64,000 nt of DNA from Hirsutella rhossiliensis (GCF_020360975.1 NW_025408667.1:620001-684000); one strand, 5' to 3'; counted from the stretch's first letter, positions 1-13,848 are shown. The notes: generated from the letters alone by a model not told the origin. Made by a program: numbers and translations.

Positions 1-350
1 GAAAGGGAAGGAAGAAAAAAGGATGCCTCTTTATATACCCCTTAGTAAAAGAGGCTACTTAAGGCTAAAGAGATAAGTAACCTAAAACTTATATAGGTCT
101 AGGCTAGCCGCCGGCCGCTTAAAGGTATATATAATAGGTTACACCCTTATTTATATAGCCTACTAGCCGATAGGTATAAAGCTAGGTTCTAGCTACTTAG
201 GTTAATAAGCGCGGGGATAATAAGGCTAGTAAGGCTAGTATAATTAATAAGGAAGGGTAAGGTAAAGCTAGTAGTATAGGGAGCCTAAGGCCTAATTATA
301 TAGAAGCCGTTAATAGGGCAGCGCCGCGCTATACTAAAGGAAGGGTATTA

Positions 351-538
351 TATAAGAGTCTTTAACTATTATAAGTTATAGGCTTAAGCTTTAGCTTAAG
401 CTATATAGTTATATATAAAGGGCTAGATCCTATATATATATATATAGGCTAGCCGTATATAAAAGAGCTTTATATAGCTTATTAATATTATCTTATAGAT
501 AGTACTTATATATATACCTCTACTTACTTTATAATAGT
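351..538 (+). repeat. Short AT-rich repeat, inverted copy at 33512-33698
   Basis: This roughly 190-bp segment aligns, by eye at about 85 percent, to the reverse complement of 33512-33698. Shared blocks include TTATAAGAGTCTTTAA at one edge and TACTTTATAATAG at the other. Similarity stops at both edges. The class is unknown; it may be a small element or a piece of a larger RIP-degraded family present in opposite orientation at the two ends of the island. Confidence 0.6.
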
Positions 539-549
539 TTAGATCTTTT

Positions 550-2972
550 AAATTAGCTAATATTATAAGAGTAAGAGGGGCTATAATCCCTCTTTCTATT
601 AAAGAAGCTAGATTTATTAAAAATTATATTCTTAGTTAAAATAACTTTTTATAAAAGAGGAATCTAGATTTAAAAGATATTTATAGAATTATAACTAATA
701 AGGTAACTAATAAAGGCTTTAAGATTAAGCTTTCTTTTCTTCTTCCTTTTTAGCTATAAATTAATAGTTATAGTATATACCTTATAGCTATAGGTATAAA
801 GGTAGGCTAGCGAGGCCCTCCTTTTTATAAAAAGCTTAAAAGAGGATTTTTAGTTTATTTCTTAGTTTAGCTCCCTAAGGTCCTTAGGGTCCCTAGGGGT
901 TTAGTTTTAAAGGTAATAAGCGGTCTTAACGACTTCCCTTTAAAGTTTATATAGAAGCCTTATAGTAAGTCTTATTATATAGGCCCTTTTTATTATAGTA
1001 CCTCTTAATCTTTCCGCCCTTTTATTCTAGGCCTAGGTATTTAGTACTAATAGGAGGGGTAAAATATATCTTTTTCGAAGCTATTTTAAGATATCCTTTA
1101 TAAATAGCTCTCTATTAAACTATATCTTCTTTACTTTATAGCTAAAGTAGGATTTTATCTAATTAATAAAGTCTTAGAAGGTAAACTAGTTATACTTACT
1201 TAAGTAGGTCTATAAGAAATAAGGGAAAACTATCCTTAAAAAAGCATCTATAAAAAACATTACCTTAATAAAGCTTTCTTAGTTCTTAAAGACGTTAGTT
1301 TAGTCGACTTAAATTTCCTTATACGGCTAGTTTAGCCGTAAAGGGGTTTATCTAGAAATTTATCTCTTAGTCTTTCCTTAGCTATAGTATTTATATTTAA
1401 TAGTCTTTAAGCCCCTTATTTAAACGCCCTATTATTAGCCTAGCTTATATAAACCTAGGGGGCCTAAGTAACTAAGTTATACGTACTAAAGAAGACCGTT
1501 TCTTTAAGCTACTAAAAGAAGGTCCTTAAAACCTACCCTCTTAGTAAGGAAAGCTAACTTCTTAAGAGATTCCTTCTTAAGGATAGGTTAGAATTTAAGA
1601 ATAAATTAACCGAATTTCTCCTCGATAAGCTTAATTATTTAATTCTTTTAGACTAGCCTTATAGGCTTAGACGTTATATCCTAAAAGATTCCTTACTCTT
1701 AAAGAAAGCAGAAGGAAATTAAGCTCGTTAAAATTTAAGGGTAAAAAGCTACCCTTTTTTATTAAAGGATTTATATAGACCTATTAAGTAATTTTATTAA
1801 AAAATTTACCCTTCTATATCCCTCTATCTATATAGTTAATTCCCTAGTAATAAGGTATTCCCTTTATACCTTCTTAAAAGACTAAAATTATAAAAGGGTA
1901 TTATAGATATCGAGGAAAGTACTAAAATTAAGGATAGCTAATTTTTATAGGGGATAGTTAAAGGGTCTTAATAGGCGCTCTTACTAATCTATAAGGAAGA
2001 TAAAGGCCGGATTTACTATACTAACGATTTTTCCTTAAATTTATAGCGCGAATAAAGGTAGCGGCGTTAGTTACTATTTCTTAGTAACCTAAATCTCGTC
2101 TATCTTCTTTTATAACGAGGGGTCCTTCTTAAGAGACTATTATATCGTTTCTTATAGCCTCTTTAAAGGGTTAAATCCTTTAAGTCGGTTTTCCTTAAAG
2201 ACCTATTAGTATTATAATAACCGATAGCTTAGGGATTTATAGGCTAAGTAGCTGTTTCGTTTAGTCTTTTATTTCTTCGAGGAATCCTTATCCCGGTCTA
2301 AAAGGTTTATTTAAAAACCCCCCCTTTTTACCCCTTATTATTAATTTTAATAAAGAGGTTCGATTTTAACTAGTTCCTTAATTTTTCGACTAATAGACTA
2401 AAAGGTCTATTAAGGGACTAGTCGGGCCGGTCTAACTAATAGGACCGGGGCCGGGCCTAGAGTAAGAGGCGAGGCTAGGGCTAGGGTAGTAGCTATAGTT
2501 AAAGATAGCGTTAAGGCTTTTAAGGGAGGAGGAGCTAGAGGGGTAGTAGTAGTAGTAGTAGGGGCTATAGTAAGAGGGGCTATAGTAGCTATAAAGGTAG
2601 TAGGTCGAGCCGTTTAGGTCGAGTGCTAGCTATAAAGGAATAAGATACTTATTATTATACTTAAGTAGCCTCTTTATTTAGTTCCCGGCTAGCTTCTTAA
2701 AAGATAGTTAAGTAACTATTACTAATAGGCTTTATTAGTAAAGATATATCCTATAGCTACTAGCCGGAAAGAGCTTCTTTTAAGAAGTATTAGTTAGCTT
2801 CCTTAAGGATTTCTACTTACTTAGCTAGCTATAAAGAAGCTAGTAGGTTCCTAGTAAAAAAAGCTCCTAGGTATACTATATAGGTCTTCTTAATACGGTT
2901 AGTTATATAGCCCTTCGAGGGAGCTATTAAGGTCTTAAGCTTTAAAAGCTACTATTTAAGAGTCTCTTTTTT
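550..2972 (-). mobile_element. Degenerate Ty1/copia-like element, part 1 (gag end, integrase, start of RT)
   Basis: Read on the minus strand through RIP stops, 960-1480 resembles a copia-type integrase: a CxxC-like zinc region, then a core with F-M-D-A-F-S-R-I-V-F and a later N-G-R-E-F-like block. A weak gag zinc-knuckle trace lies around 2170-2215. Below about 900 the reverse transcriptase region is too decayed to follow. The gag portion continues beyond Gypsy-1 at 11503, so that element was inserted into this one. No LTRs were identified. The class assignment rests on the integrase alone and is tentative. Confidence 0.4.
2461..2620. repeat. GTA/GGGGCTATAGTA low-complexity tract
   Basis: A purine-rich low-complexity patch with a run of GTA triplets near 2545-2560 and repeated GGGGCTATAGTA units just after it. 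It lies within the gag side of the minus-strand copia-like element and may be the remains of a repetitive coding linker. Confidence 0.5.
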
Positions 2973-3437
2973 TATAATAACTAGTATTATTCTTAAGGGA
3001 TAAACCTATTAAGGGGTTTATATTAGTAGATATAATAGGGCGTAGTCTAAGTAGTAATAAGTATATTACGTTAGAATAAGTTAAAGGTCGTAGACTATAG
3101 ACTATAACTAGGTAATTAAGTAATCGGAATTAAAGATAAGATTATAATAGAGATCGTAATAATTATATTAAAAGCTATTAAGCTATCTATTTAAAGGAGT
3201 AAAAGTAAGTAGCTATATATACCTATAAAGACTATCCTTAGATTATAGGCTTAGCTATAATCCCTAATATTAGATCGTATAAAGTATAGTAATCTCGTTA
3301 ATCTTAGATTACTTAGATTTCTATAATCCTTTTAATCCTATATCTATTAAATAGTTATACTAACTATTTATCTATTAAACCGTATTATATACTTAACGTA
3401 GTCGACCGTTAGTAGCCTAGTAGCTATAGTCGTAATA
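2973..3437 (-). repeat. Gypsy-1 LTR (left, 3' LTR)
   Basis: 465 bp. It starts TATAATAAC (from TGTAACGAC) and ends GTCGTAATA, and is the reverse complement of the Gypsy-2 LTR ends. A pyrimidine-rich tract, the complement of the polypurine tract, follows inside the element at about 3438-3465. Confidence 0.85.
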
Positions 3438-6400
3438 TAATATCTCCCCTCCTTTTAGTCTTATTTATAAGACCTACTATAGCTACCTTAGCCGCTATAT
3501 ATAAATATACCTTTATTATATTATATATAAGTATATTATTCCTTATTTCTTTATCCTTTTAAGATATACTACTAATAGTATATCTAGTTATATATTAAAA
3601 AATCGTTCTTAAAAAGCCTTTAAGCGCGCTACTCTTACCGAATATATCGACTTAAGTAGAGATCCTACTAATATACTATATACTTAATACTTTAAAGTAA
3701 AGAAGATAAATTATTAGATAGCTAATAATTCTTCGCGCTATAATAATTATATTACTAGTAGTTATCCTTATTATAATAGTATTTTAATAGCCTCTTCTTA
3801 TAGGTGTTTTTTAATTCTTTCTATATATAGTAGCTAACGTATTTCTTTTAGTAACTAAATTATTAGCGGAGTAATATAGGCTATATTTTAAAGAGGAAGA
3901 AGCTAAGGAAGCCTTATTAAAGCTTTAAATATAGCTTACGAACCTTTAGTTATAAATATCTATCGCCGTTAATCGTTTAGCTTATATTTAAAAGATTTAG
4001 AATTATATAAAGGAAAAGAGTTCTAAGTTATTTCGTTATAGTATCTAAGAAGTAAATACTAAGGATAGCGTTTTACCTACGCTTAATATATATAAGTATT
4101 AAGTAGTAAATAACTTATAATTATTAAGCGTTCTTAATAAGGTAAATTAGTCCTTATTTAGTATTAGTAAGGAGTTTATAGATCTTAGTCCTTTAATCCC
4201 TCTTAAACCTTCTAGTAAAATTATCGAAGTAGAGAGCTATAGTAGGTTAAGTGCTTAAGTAGTTCTAGGTATTTTCCTCTAGTCTATATCCTTTCTATTT
4301 AATAAGGTATTCTTATTACTAACCTTATTTTTTTATATCTAGTATTTATTTTACTTTATATTCTTAATTATTATTAACTTTAATTTTTTCCTATAGTTTA
4401 GTATTTTATAGCGCTAGTTTTAATAATAAGATATAAAATATTAAGTATATCTATATTATTATTAATAGTAAAAGTTTATAGTTAATATTTAATATAGTTT
4501 TCTTAACCTTAAATAGTCTAAGTTTCTTAAAATCTAATTTATTACTTAGTCGTTTTATTTTAATATTTCGTTATATAAGGTAAACTATATCTCTCTCTTA
4601 AAGAATTAGTCCTTATAATCTTTTCTAATTATAGTAAGTAAATATTTATTCTTTAATAAATTAAAGTTCTTATTATATTTCTTTATATAATTTTTATAGC
4701 TAATCTACTTATAGTATCGCTCGTTTTACTTATAGTCCTTATTAAGTAACCTTAAATACCTTTAAGTTATATTTATAATTAACGTATACTAGTAAGAGCT
4801 TAGTTATTTCTATAACTAAGCTATTATAAGTTAGCTATACTATTAGTAGCTATTTAACTTAATTATTTTATTTATAACTAATATAGTATTATAAATATTA
4901 TTTAAGCGTTTAGTTAAGTCGTTCTATTTATCTATTTATTTATAAGTAATAAGCTATACTAAGCTTATATTTCGTCCTTAATTATACTATAAGAGCTTAC
5001 TAAAACTTAGCTATAAATATACTTTTTTTATTAAAGATAATCTTATTTAGTAGTCTATAATTACTAATAATAGTTTATAGGAATATATATACTAGCTCCT
5101 TTATATTACTTACTTCTTTATATAGTAATAAGTATCTATACTTTATTAGTCTATTAGTAATAACGAATATACTATTATACTTAACGTTAGTTATAGGTTC
5201 TTTTAATAGTAGTAGCTTTATAATATAGTCGAAAGCTATTAAATCCTATAGTTTCTCTAGTACTAATAGCGGTTATAATTCTCTATATAGCTTATATCGT
5301 TTAGCTTTACTTTATATAAAAAGTTTATATTCTTTAATAACTTATTATATTACTTCTTTAAGTTATAAGAAGTTATATTATCGTTTAATCCGTTTTATTA
5401 TTCTTTAGATTCCTTAGTATCTATATATTAAATGTTTATATATATCTTATATAACTTTATCTTATAATTCTAGTAATATCTAGATTTTATCTTTATATAT
5501 TAAAACTTCTAAATATTCTATATTATATCTATTTAGTACTTCGTGCTCTTTTATTTATTTTAGGATCTTTTAGTATATTAAGTCGTTAAGTTATATTTTA
5601 AATATTATATTTAGTTATTATTACTAGTAGTTCTTATTTTTATTAATCTTTAAAAGCTATCCTTTTACTATAGGTGCTCTTATATTATAGTTACTTCGTC
5701 GACTAAAGGTATTAGCTCGACCGTTTTTTTTTCCTTTTTTATAGATTATTTTATAGTTAAATTTTAATTAGTATTCGGCCTATTAGATCTATTATCTATT
5801 TAACTATTATACTATTATAAAGTATAAGATATTCTTATAATCTATATAAACCTTAACTTTATACTTACTTTTAAGAAGGTAATATTAAAACTCCTTAAAA
5901 GCTTAAATAATTATAAGGAATTCTTTATCGTAGATAAGGTAATTAAGTTTTATACTATATACCTTCTTTAAGTAAAATATAATTAGTTATAGTATTTCTT
6001 TATTATCTTTCTATCCGAATTATACTCTTAAAGTAAAGTCTAATATATTAGTTTTAAGTTTAATTTATTATTTTAAATCGAAGGTAGTTAAGACTAGTTC
6101 TTATATAATTATAGTCTTAATATATTCGAAAGCTTCGTTAGCTTTATCGTTCTATATAAATCCTTTTTCCTTTTTTATTAAGTTATATAATAGTACTATA
6201 ATCTTTCTAAAATCTTTAATAAATTATTAGTAGTAATTTATAAATCTAAGGAAACTTTATATATCCTTAATATTTCTTAGCGTTAGCTATTTTCTAACTA
6301 AGCTAATCTTATCTTATTATATTTATATCTCTCTTAATAAGATCGTATATCTAAGGAAGTCTACTTCTTATATATAGAACTTACTTTTTTCTAGTTTAAT

Positions 6401-7572
6401 TAGTAACTTTATATTCTAAAGTATATAGAGTACCTTATAGATATATTCCTTATATTCTTTTAAGGTATCTAAGAAGATTAAGATATTATCTAGGTATACT
6501 ACTATAAAGATATCTAAGTATTCGTATAGGATATTATTAATTATTTACTAAAAGGTAGCTAGTATATTTATAAGTTTAAATAGTATTACTAAATATTTAA
6601 ATAGTCCGAATTTCGTTTTAAAGGCTATTATTTATTTATATTCCTTTTTTATATATATTAAGTTATAGGCGCTTTTAAGATTAAGGGCTATAAACTATTT
6701 TTTACTATATAGCCTATCTTATAGTTCTAATATAAGTAGTAATAGTATTTAGTCCTTTATTATAATATTATTTAGGCGTTTATAGTTAATAACTAGTTAT
6801 AGCTTACTATTTTTCTTTAAAATAAATATAACTAGGTAGCTTACCTTAGATATTAATATTTATATATATCCCTTTTATAGATTCTTATTAAAGTAGTTAT
6901 ATAGCGTTTATAGTTGCTTTTTATTTAAGTTATAGATCTTATAGAACGTCGGCGTTATTCTATCCTTAAGATAAATTTCGTAGTCTTATTAGCTATATTT
7001 AAGTAACCCTATCTTAAGTTCTTTCTTAAAGAGTTTATTATATTTCTAGTATTCCTAAGGGATATTCTTTATTTTATCTTATAAGCTTTATTCTTTCTTT
7101 TAAGAGCTAGTTTCTCTTAACTTAAGCTCTTTATTAATTTATTTAAGGTCTTTCCTTAAAGTAGTAATAACTCTTTAGATCTTTATATTATATCCTTTAT
7201 TTTATTTATATTAAATACTATATTATATAGCCGTATTAGTTAGTATATAGGTCTTATTAGTTAATTTTATTATATCTACTAGTTTAGTTACTATTTTCGT
7301 TTATATTACTAAAGCCTATAGTAATTTACTTAAATAGTTATCCCTTTTATCCTATTTAATAGCTAAATTATCGTAAAATTTTACTTTCTTTTAAATCTAC
7401 TAGTCTTAGAAACTTACGTTTTTATTTTAATATAGCTAGCTAGTTTTCTAGTTAATTAGTAGGTTGCTCTCTTATAGCTATAGAAGCCTTAATATAAGGT
7501 TATATTCTTTAATATCTATAATATTAAAGTTAACTTATTATCATGTATAAATATTAATATTAAGGTAATTAA

Positions 7573-7730
7573 TCTCTATATTAATAATTCTATTATTATA
7601 GTTAAAGGCCTCTCCTTTAATATTTATAAGTTTATATAGATCTTTCTTATATCTCTATATTAATAATTCTATTATTATAGTTAAAGGCCTCTCCTTTAAT
7701 ATTTATAAGTTTATATAGATCTTTCTTATA
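7573..7730. repeat. 79-bp perfect tandem duplication inside Gypsy-1 pol
   Basis: Copies at 7573-7651 and 7652-7730 are identical, and the first bases of a third unit (TCTCTATAT) follow at 7731. The matching region of Gypsy-2 (about 20960-21050) has one copy. The two copies carry the same RIP changes, so duplication after RIP is the simplest reading. Confidence 0.9.
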
Positions 7731-10463
7731 TCTCTATATAAGTTAATAACGATTAACGACTTTAAGTAGAATATAATTACCTATTACGCTATAGTCTAAA
7801 AGTATACGCGCGTAATATCCTACGATTTAGATATTTAATACTATTTAGTTACTATAGCTTACCGTTACTATATATAGGGTCCTTAGATCTTATTATATTA
7901 TACTAGTTTATAGCCCTTTTATAGATAGTATACCTTATTTTTTACTTAGTCCTTATTCGTTTTATTTAAGTATTCTTCTTTAATTTATTATTAATATCGT
8001 TTCTTTATATTTTTATTATATAGTATTATATTAAGGCTTAAGAGACTAATTTCTTATAGCTAATTAAAGATTTCTTATTTCTTAATACTATATTATTTAT
8101 ATTATACTACTTTATAGTTAATTATATACTATACTTTATAATTCTATTTATTTTTATACTAAAGGTTAAGTTTTTATTTAGTATCTTTTTATTTTTCGCG
8201 TAGTATTTCTATATTAATTCTTCCTTAGTCGAATATAGCTTATAGCCTTTATATATATTACTAATAATCTTTTAATATACTATTATATTATTTATACTAT
8301 ACTTATACTTTTTTATATTTATAAACTTTATAGTTTAGGTATATATATTCGTTATAATCTTCTTTATTATATTTAACTTATTATATAAGTCTTTAAAAGA
8401 TTAGGAGTTTAAATACTTTAAAGTAAGTAGTATTATACTATTCCTTTATTTTAGCGTATCTATAGATTTTATATATCTTTAAAAGATATCTTATTAATAA
8501 ACCGTAATTATTATAGTATTTAAGTAGTATACTATAATTAGGTTTTAATAATATAACTTAGTTATTTAAGTAGTATTAATCGATTTTCTAATAGTTTAGT
8601 TTTATACTTAGGTAAGGTTTTAAAAGTACTTATCCCTTAAACCTAACTAAGAAGGTATTATATTATACCTTTATCTAAAAGTATATTATATAGTCTAGGT
8701 AAACGTATAATATCTATAAAGTATATTTATAGTACTTATAAGCAAGTAGTATTTATAGATCGTCTTTAAATTCTCTTTATAGTTAGTATTCTTATTATAG
8801 AGCTATAAAGGTATCGACTATAGTATTAGCTATAGTATAGTCTCCTTTATATAGTACCGGTTAATATCGAATTAATATAGCTTATTAGTTTTCTATAAGA
8901 ATTTAAGGTATTTATTAGGTTCTAATTTTAAGTATTTCTTTAAATTCTTTAAAGTATAAAGCGTATTCTTTAATCGTAGTATTTTCCCTTAGTAGCGAGG
9001 GTAGTAGTATAAGTTCGTTTTTATCTTCTATTTCTCTAAGTATTTCTTATTCTTTAAAGCTTATATTATCGATACTTTATTATTCCTCTTTAAGTTATTA
9101 TCTAAGTTTTATAAGTATAAGGGCTATATCTATATCTTCTTTATTATACTATTTATAGACTACCTATTATTATTATTAATTTTTATTTTATATATCTTCC
9201 TAGAATTATTTACTATTCTTCTTAATTTAGTCTTAAGAGACTCTTTTAAGATAAGGGTATTTTAGTTCTACGAATTTAACTTATTTCTATATTTTAGGAT
9301 CCCTTTATTATATTATTATAAGGGTTTTCTTTAGTAGCTTTAGAAACTATCTAGTACTATTCTTATCGCTTAAGTATACTATATATTTATCGTTATAATA
9401 TAGAGTTTAACTAAGGAGTTTATACTTTAGTTCTTATCTATTAGTAGCGTTTAAGTATTTCTTACCTTTTAAGGCTAGTACCTAGTAGGTTTTCTTCTCT
9501 TTATAAGGTTATCTATATTCTTTAAAGTAATATTTAAGTTTCCTATAATTAAAATACTTTCCTTTACTTTTCTATATTATATCTAGATCTATCTTACTTA
9601 GGTTAGTTATATAAGTATAAGTAATAAGAGTTTCGCGCTTCTTTTTATCGTTAGCGCGTTAGTTAAAGTTATTCTTATAAGAAGGGTTTTAGTTTCCTTT
9701 TCTTTATTTCTTTTCTTAGTATTACGTATACTATTTATCGTCGATTTATACTACTATAGTAATATAGTCTAAGAGGTTATTAGGTCGATTTTCCTTATAA
9801 AGCTTATCCTTAACTTCTTCTTTAAGCCTATTATAGAATCGTAATATAAGAGGTTTATTATCTTAATTAAGTTCTAAGGTAACTTAATAGAACTTTATAG
9901 TATAATCTAATACTAAGATCCTTTATTAAAGTTCTTAAAGTTTCTATTTAGCTTCTCGTTCCTTATTAGTTATTCTAAATACCTTTATAATAGCTTCTTT
10001 AAATTCTTAGAAACTAATAAAGACTTTATCTATCTTATTATCTTATCGCGCTAGTTAGTTATCGAGAAAATCCCTTATAATAGGTCTAAACTAAGCGAGT
10101 ACTATTCTAGATAAATAATTTCCTATATAAAGTACCTTTTTAACTAGGTCTAAGAGTTTAATAAGATAAAACTAATAGTAGGCTTTAAGTTAAGTAAGAA
10201 AGTCTTAAAGTATACTATAAGTACTATCGAATAGTCCTAGCTATTTTAGTTTAACTACTTCTCTAAGGTCCCTAACTTATCTATTACCTCCTTTATTCCT
10301 AAGTAACTATACCTTATATCGAAGGGTAATAATCTCGCGTATTATATCCTAAGGCAATATAATAGCTCTAGAGTTAGTTAATCTAGCTTACTATATAGGT
10401 ATATTAATAGTTATAATATTACTTAGAGTAACGTAGTATTATACTAAATAAGAGCTTTTAACG

Positions 10464-11502
10464 TATAACGACTAGTATTATTCTTAATAGATAAACCTAT
10501 CTAGGGGTTTATATTAGTAGATATAATAGGGCGTAGTCTAAGTAATAATAAGTATATTACGTTAGTAATAAGTTAGAGGTTATAAACTATAGACTATAAC
10601 TAAGTAATTAAGTAATTAGAATTAAAGATAAGATTATAATAAAGATTATAATAATTATATTAAAAGCTATTAAGCTATCTATTTAAAGGAGTAGAAGTAG
10701 GTAGCTATATATACCTATAGAGACTATCCTTAAATTATAGGCCTAGCTTTAATCCCTAACGTTAGATCGTATAGAGCGTAGTAATCTTATTAATCTTAGA
10801 TTACTTAGATCTCTATGATCCCCTTAATCCTATATCTATTAAATAGTTATACCGACTATTTATTTATTAGACCGTGTTACGTGCTTAACGCGGTCGACCG
10901 TTAGCGGCCTAGTAGTATAAGGAACGGTGTTCCTACTATAAATAAAGCAGCTATAATATACTCTCCCGATTATATAAGCTAATAAGTAGTATATTAATTA
11001 TAGATAAAATTCTATCCTATAGAGCACGAATCGCTCGTTATTTTACATATTATTATATATTAAACGGGTTGCCGGTTATCGTATAAGCGGGAATCGAAAG
11101 AATAGAGCTAGCTTAGAATACTAGCTAAGACCTCTTAAGAATACTAGCACGACTAACCTCCTTTAAACACGAATATTAGTAGAACTAAGACACTTCTAGA
11201 TATACTTTAGGTATCACGGAATTCCTTAGTCTTAGGGCTATATAGTAGCCTAAATCCGGTCCCGAAAGGTTTTTCCGTTCAGCTATAATTATCTATATAA
11301 GACAGTATGTCCGCTAGTAGATAGAGATAGAATTATTAACTTTAACACCTCTTCTATATACTAATATACTACTAATAAATTCCGTTGAAATTCCTACCTT
11401 ATACTCCTTCTTCCCCTCTATTACGTAGTCTTACGTAATTCCTTAATATCCTAAAATTCCGCTTTTACTTATATACCTTAAGAAGTAGCCGTAGTTATAA
11501 TA
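10464..11502 (-). repeat. Gypsy-1 LTR (right, 5' LTR), interrupted
   Basis: The LTR begins TATAACGAC at 10464, runs to 10915, is interrupted by a 568-bp copia solo LTR, and resumes at 11489 for 14 bp, ending GTTATAATA at 11502. Joined, the pieces give about 466 bp, matching the 465-bp left LTR. Confidence 0.85.
10916..11483 (+). repeat. Solo LTR of the copia family, inserted in a Gypsy LTR
   Basis: 568 bp, exactly the length of the LTRs at 27043-27610 and 32415-32982 and clearly the same sequence with extra transitions. It begins TATAAGGAAC and ends CCTTAAGA. It is flanked by a perfect 5-bp target-site duplication AGTAG (10911-10915 and 11484-11488). No internal sequence is present, so it is the product of LTR-LTR recombination. 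Confidence 0.92.
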
Positions 11503-12100
11503 TCTTCTTAAAGAGAGATTACCTTTATAGTACTAATAGATTCTATTATCGCTATATATATAGTAGTTAGTAGCTTCCTCTTATAAAGGTATTCCTTATA
11601 GTAATTCTTATAGTTACCTAAGGTAGTATTAAAAGCTCTTTACTATATAGAGGTTAGCTTATAAAAGAAGGAAGTAACCTTTATAAATTCCGTTGCCTTA
11701 GGATAAAGAGGGGGCTCGAGAGGGTCCTACTTATTAAAGAAGACTAAATTATAGATAGTCCTATATATATAAGCCTATAGCTCCTTTACCTACTTATCTT
11801 AATCTTAAAGCTCTATAATAATCGTCCTATAAACTATAGGGGCGGTAAAGGAATCGTTTTTCGATATTATTATAGAAGAAGGGGTAGAAAAGCTAGTTAA
11901 AAATCGGCTTTTTTAGTAAGAGGGGTAAAAGGAAGCTATAAGGGATATAAGAAAGGTGCCTTTTATAGTAGCCGGAAGGTATAGGGATTCTATTTCTCCT
12001 AGGCTTATAACTCTCGTAAAGAAAGATATAAGAAGTATATATAAAATATATAAAGGTAAAATTAAAAGTAAGGGGTCGGATACGTAGGGCAAAGATATTT
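11503..12100 (-). mobile_element. Degenerate copia-like element, part 2 (gag N-terminal side)
   Basis: Read on the minus strand, 11503-11800 gives a fairly continuous gag-like protein with only RIP-type stops (for example T-S-F-F-Y-K-L-T-S-I and N-Y-K-N-Y-Y-K-E-Y). It appears to join the minus-strand sequence left of Gypsy-1 at 2972. From 12,100 to about 13,100 only RIP-degraded AT-rich sequence without a recognised motif is visible; it may hold the 5' LTR and leader of this element. Confidence 0.4.
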
Positions 12101-13150
12101 AATTCTTATAGTAGTAGTAATTATAATAGGGGAGTAATTATTATATTACCTTAATTCTTATTCTTTCTTTTATTTAATACCCTTCTTTATACTTATTTAG
12201 TATTTCGATTAATAAAGAAGATCTTACTTAAAGAAGCTATTAATATCCTTTTAACTACTAAGCTTTTTACCGGTTTTTCCCCTTTATTCTAGCTATTACT
12301 AGTATATCTATTTTATCTCTCGCTACCTTTATAGGAAGCTATCGCTACTTTTACTTCCCCTTATACCCTTACCCTCTTCTCTATACCTCCTTTTAGCTCT
12401 TTCTTCCTTTTTCTATACTAAGTGTTTTTAGCTTCCTAGGTCCCTATTACTATAGGTTATCTCCGAGAATATAAATTAAGCTATACTTTATAATAATAGT
12501 AGCTATTAACCTTTATAGCTAGCTATATAATACCCTTAATCTTTATTACGCTTAAGGCGACCTTTACTTACCTTAAGGTAATCCTTTCTTTTAATACTTA
12601 TATTTCTTATATAAGTACCTCGTTAACTATAGTATAGTATTAATAGCCTTTATTTATAAGGGCGGTAATAAGTAAGGAGTTATTTATTATAACCTATATT
12701 AAAGTAGGCTCCTTTTTTATATAGGTAAATAACTTCTTTTTCTCTTTTACTAGTACTAGTAATTATAGTTTAAAGCTTATCTTTACTTTAAAGCTACTTT
12801 TTTTTCCTTTAAGCTAAAGGGAGCGGAGTTTTCTTTATTATTTAAGGTAAAGAGCGGTTCTATCTTTACTACCTAAATCGCTATATATTACTTAGCTAAA
12901 AGAAAGAGGTACTTTAATATAAAGGATATAAACGCGCTATAATATAAGTAGTAGCTATTAGCCTTCTTTTTTTTTTAATCTCTTTACTTATTACTTACTT
13001 TACCTACTACTTAAAGTATAAGGTAAAATAATATTATATCTTCTCGGCTAACTTTTTAAAACTAAGCCTAAAACATAGAAAAAGTATATACCTAGAACCG
13101 TCGCGAATAGTATATTACGCCCCCCTAAGTATAGCTTTATATAGCTACTA
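12101..13150. other. Unclassified RIP-degraded sequence
   Basis: No protein motif, LTR pair or terminal repeat was recognised. It lies between the gag-like remains of the minus-strand element and the start of the LINE. Both element edges are uncertain here. Confidence 0.5.
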
Positions 13151-13848
13151 GCGGGTACGTAATATACTACTAAAGACAATTAAGCGAGGTTCTCACATAT
13201 AAGTAGCTCTTCCCATCTCCTAACAGGGTACCGCTAACGGGACTAAGCCTGAGCCTAACTTAAGACCCCGCCTAGATATAAGGAGGGCCCTTTAACCTAA
13301 CCCCCTTAAGGGGTCGAAATAAGTACCTTAGAGGCTAGGGCCCGCTTAAAAGAAGCTCTAGAAGGCTAACGCCTTTTAAGGACCCTAGAAGAAAGGCTAA
13401 GGACCCGAGACTAGGACCTAGAGGATATTAAGATAGAAGGTAATACCTAGCTTATACTAAAGACTAGCCTCTTTAGGCCTAGCCTAGCCCTACTTTAAGC
13501 TAGCTACTTCTAGCCTAGCCTAAAAGTAAGTAAGGGCAAAGAGGCTACAGTGGCCCTATTAGCCTTACGCCTATCTAACCTACGTTCTAACAACTTATAG
13601 TAGACCTAGCCTAGCCTAACACCTTCCTAGGGACTGGGCCTGGGCTTTCAACAGGCCTTCTAGGCCTTAGGAAGCCTAAAAATCGAACCCTTTTATAAGA
13701 CCCTATAAAAGGGCTTGGTAGCTATAAGGACCCTAGACCATAATAGCCCCTATAATAACCCTATACTACCTAAGCTGCTAGTAGCCTAGGGCTACCTAAG
13801 AAACCTTAAGAAGCGACTCGTAGGCTAAGGTTACTATAAAGAAAACGC

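Larger units (their letters stand above)
2973..11502 (-). mobile_element. Gypsy-1: RIP-degraded chromovirus LTR retrotransposon
   Basis: The left LTR (2973-3437) and right LTR (10464-10915 plus 11489-11502) match each other and the LTRs of Gypsy-2 at 17798. On the minus strand the internal region encodes the same gag-pol; for example the RT motif V-Y-L-D-N-I-L-I (from YLDDIL) lies near 6485-6530. Without the solo LTR inserted in its right LTR the element is about 7.96 kb, close to the 7.85 kb of Gypsy-2. A 79-bp tandem duplication at 7573-7730 is private to this copy. No exact target-site duplication was found (TTTTT left, TCTTC right). It is non-coding now because all CpA/TpG-containing codons are mutated. 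Confidence 0.85.

Noticed and set aside
7573..7730. Direct repeat considered as a CRISPR-like array
   Set aside because: It is a two-copy tandem duplication without spacers in a eukaryotic retrotransposon.
2968..11507. Target-site duplication for Gypsy-1
   Set aside because: The flanks read TTTTT and TCTTC. The differences are not in CpA context, so I do not claim a duplication.
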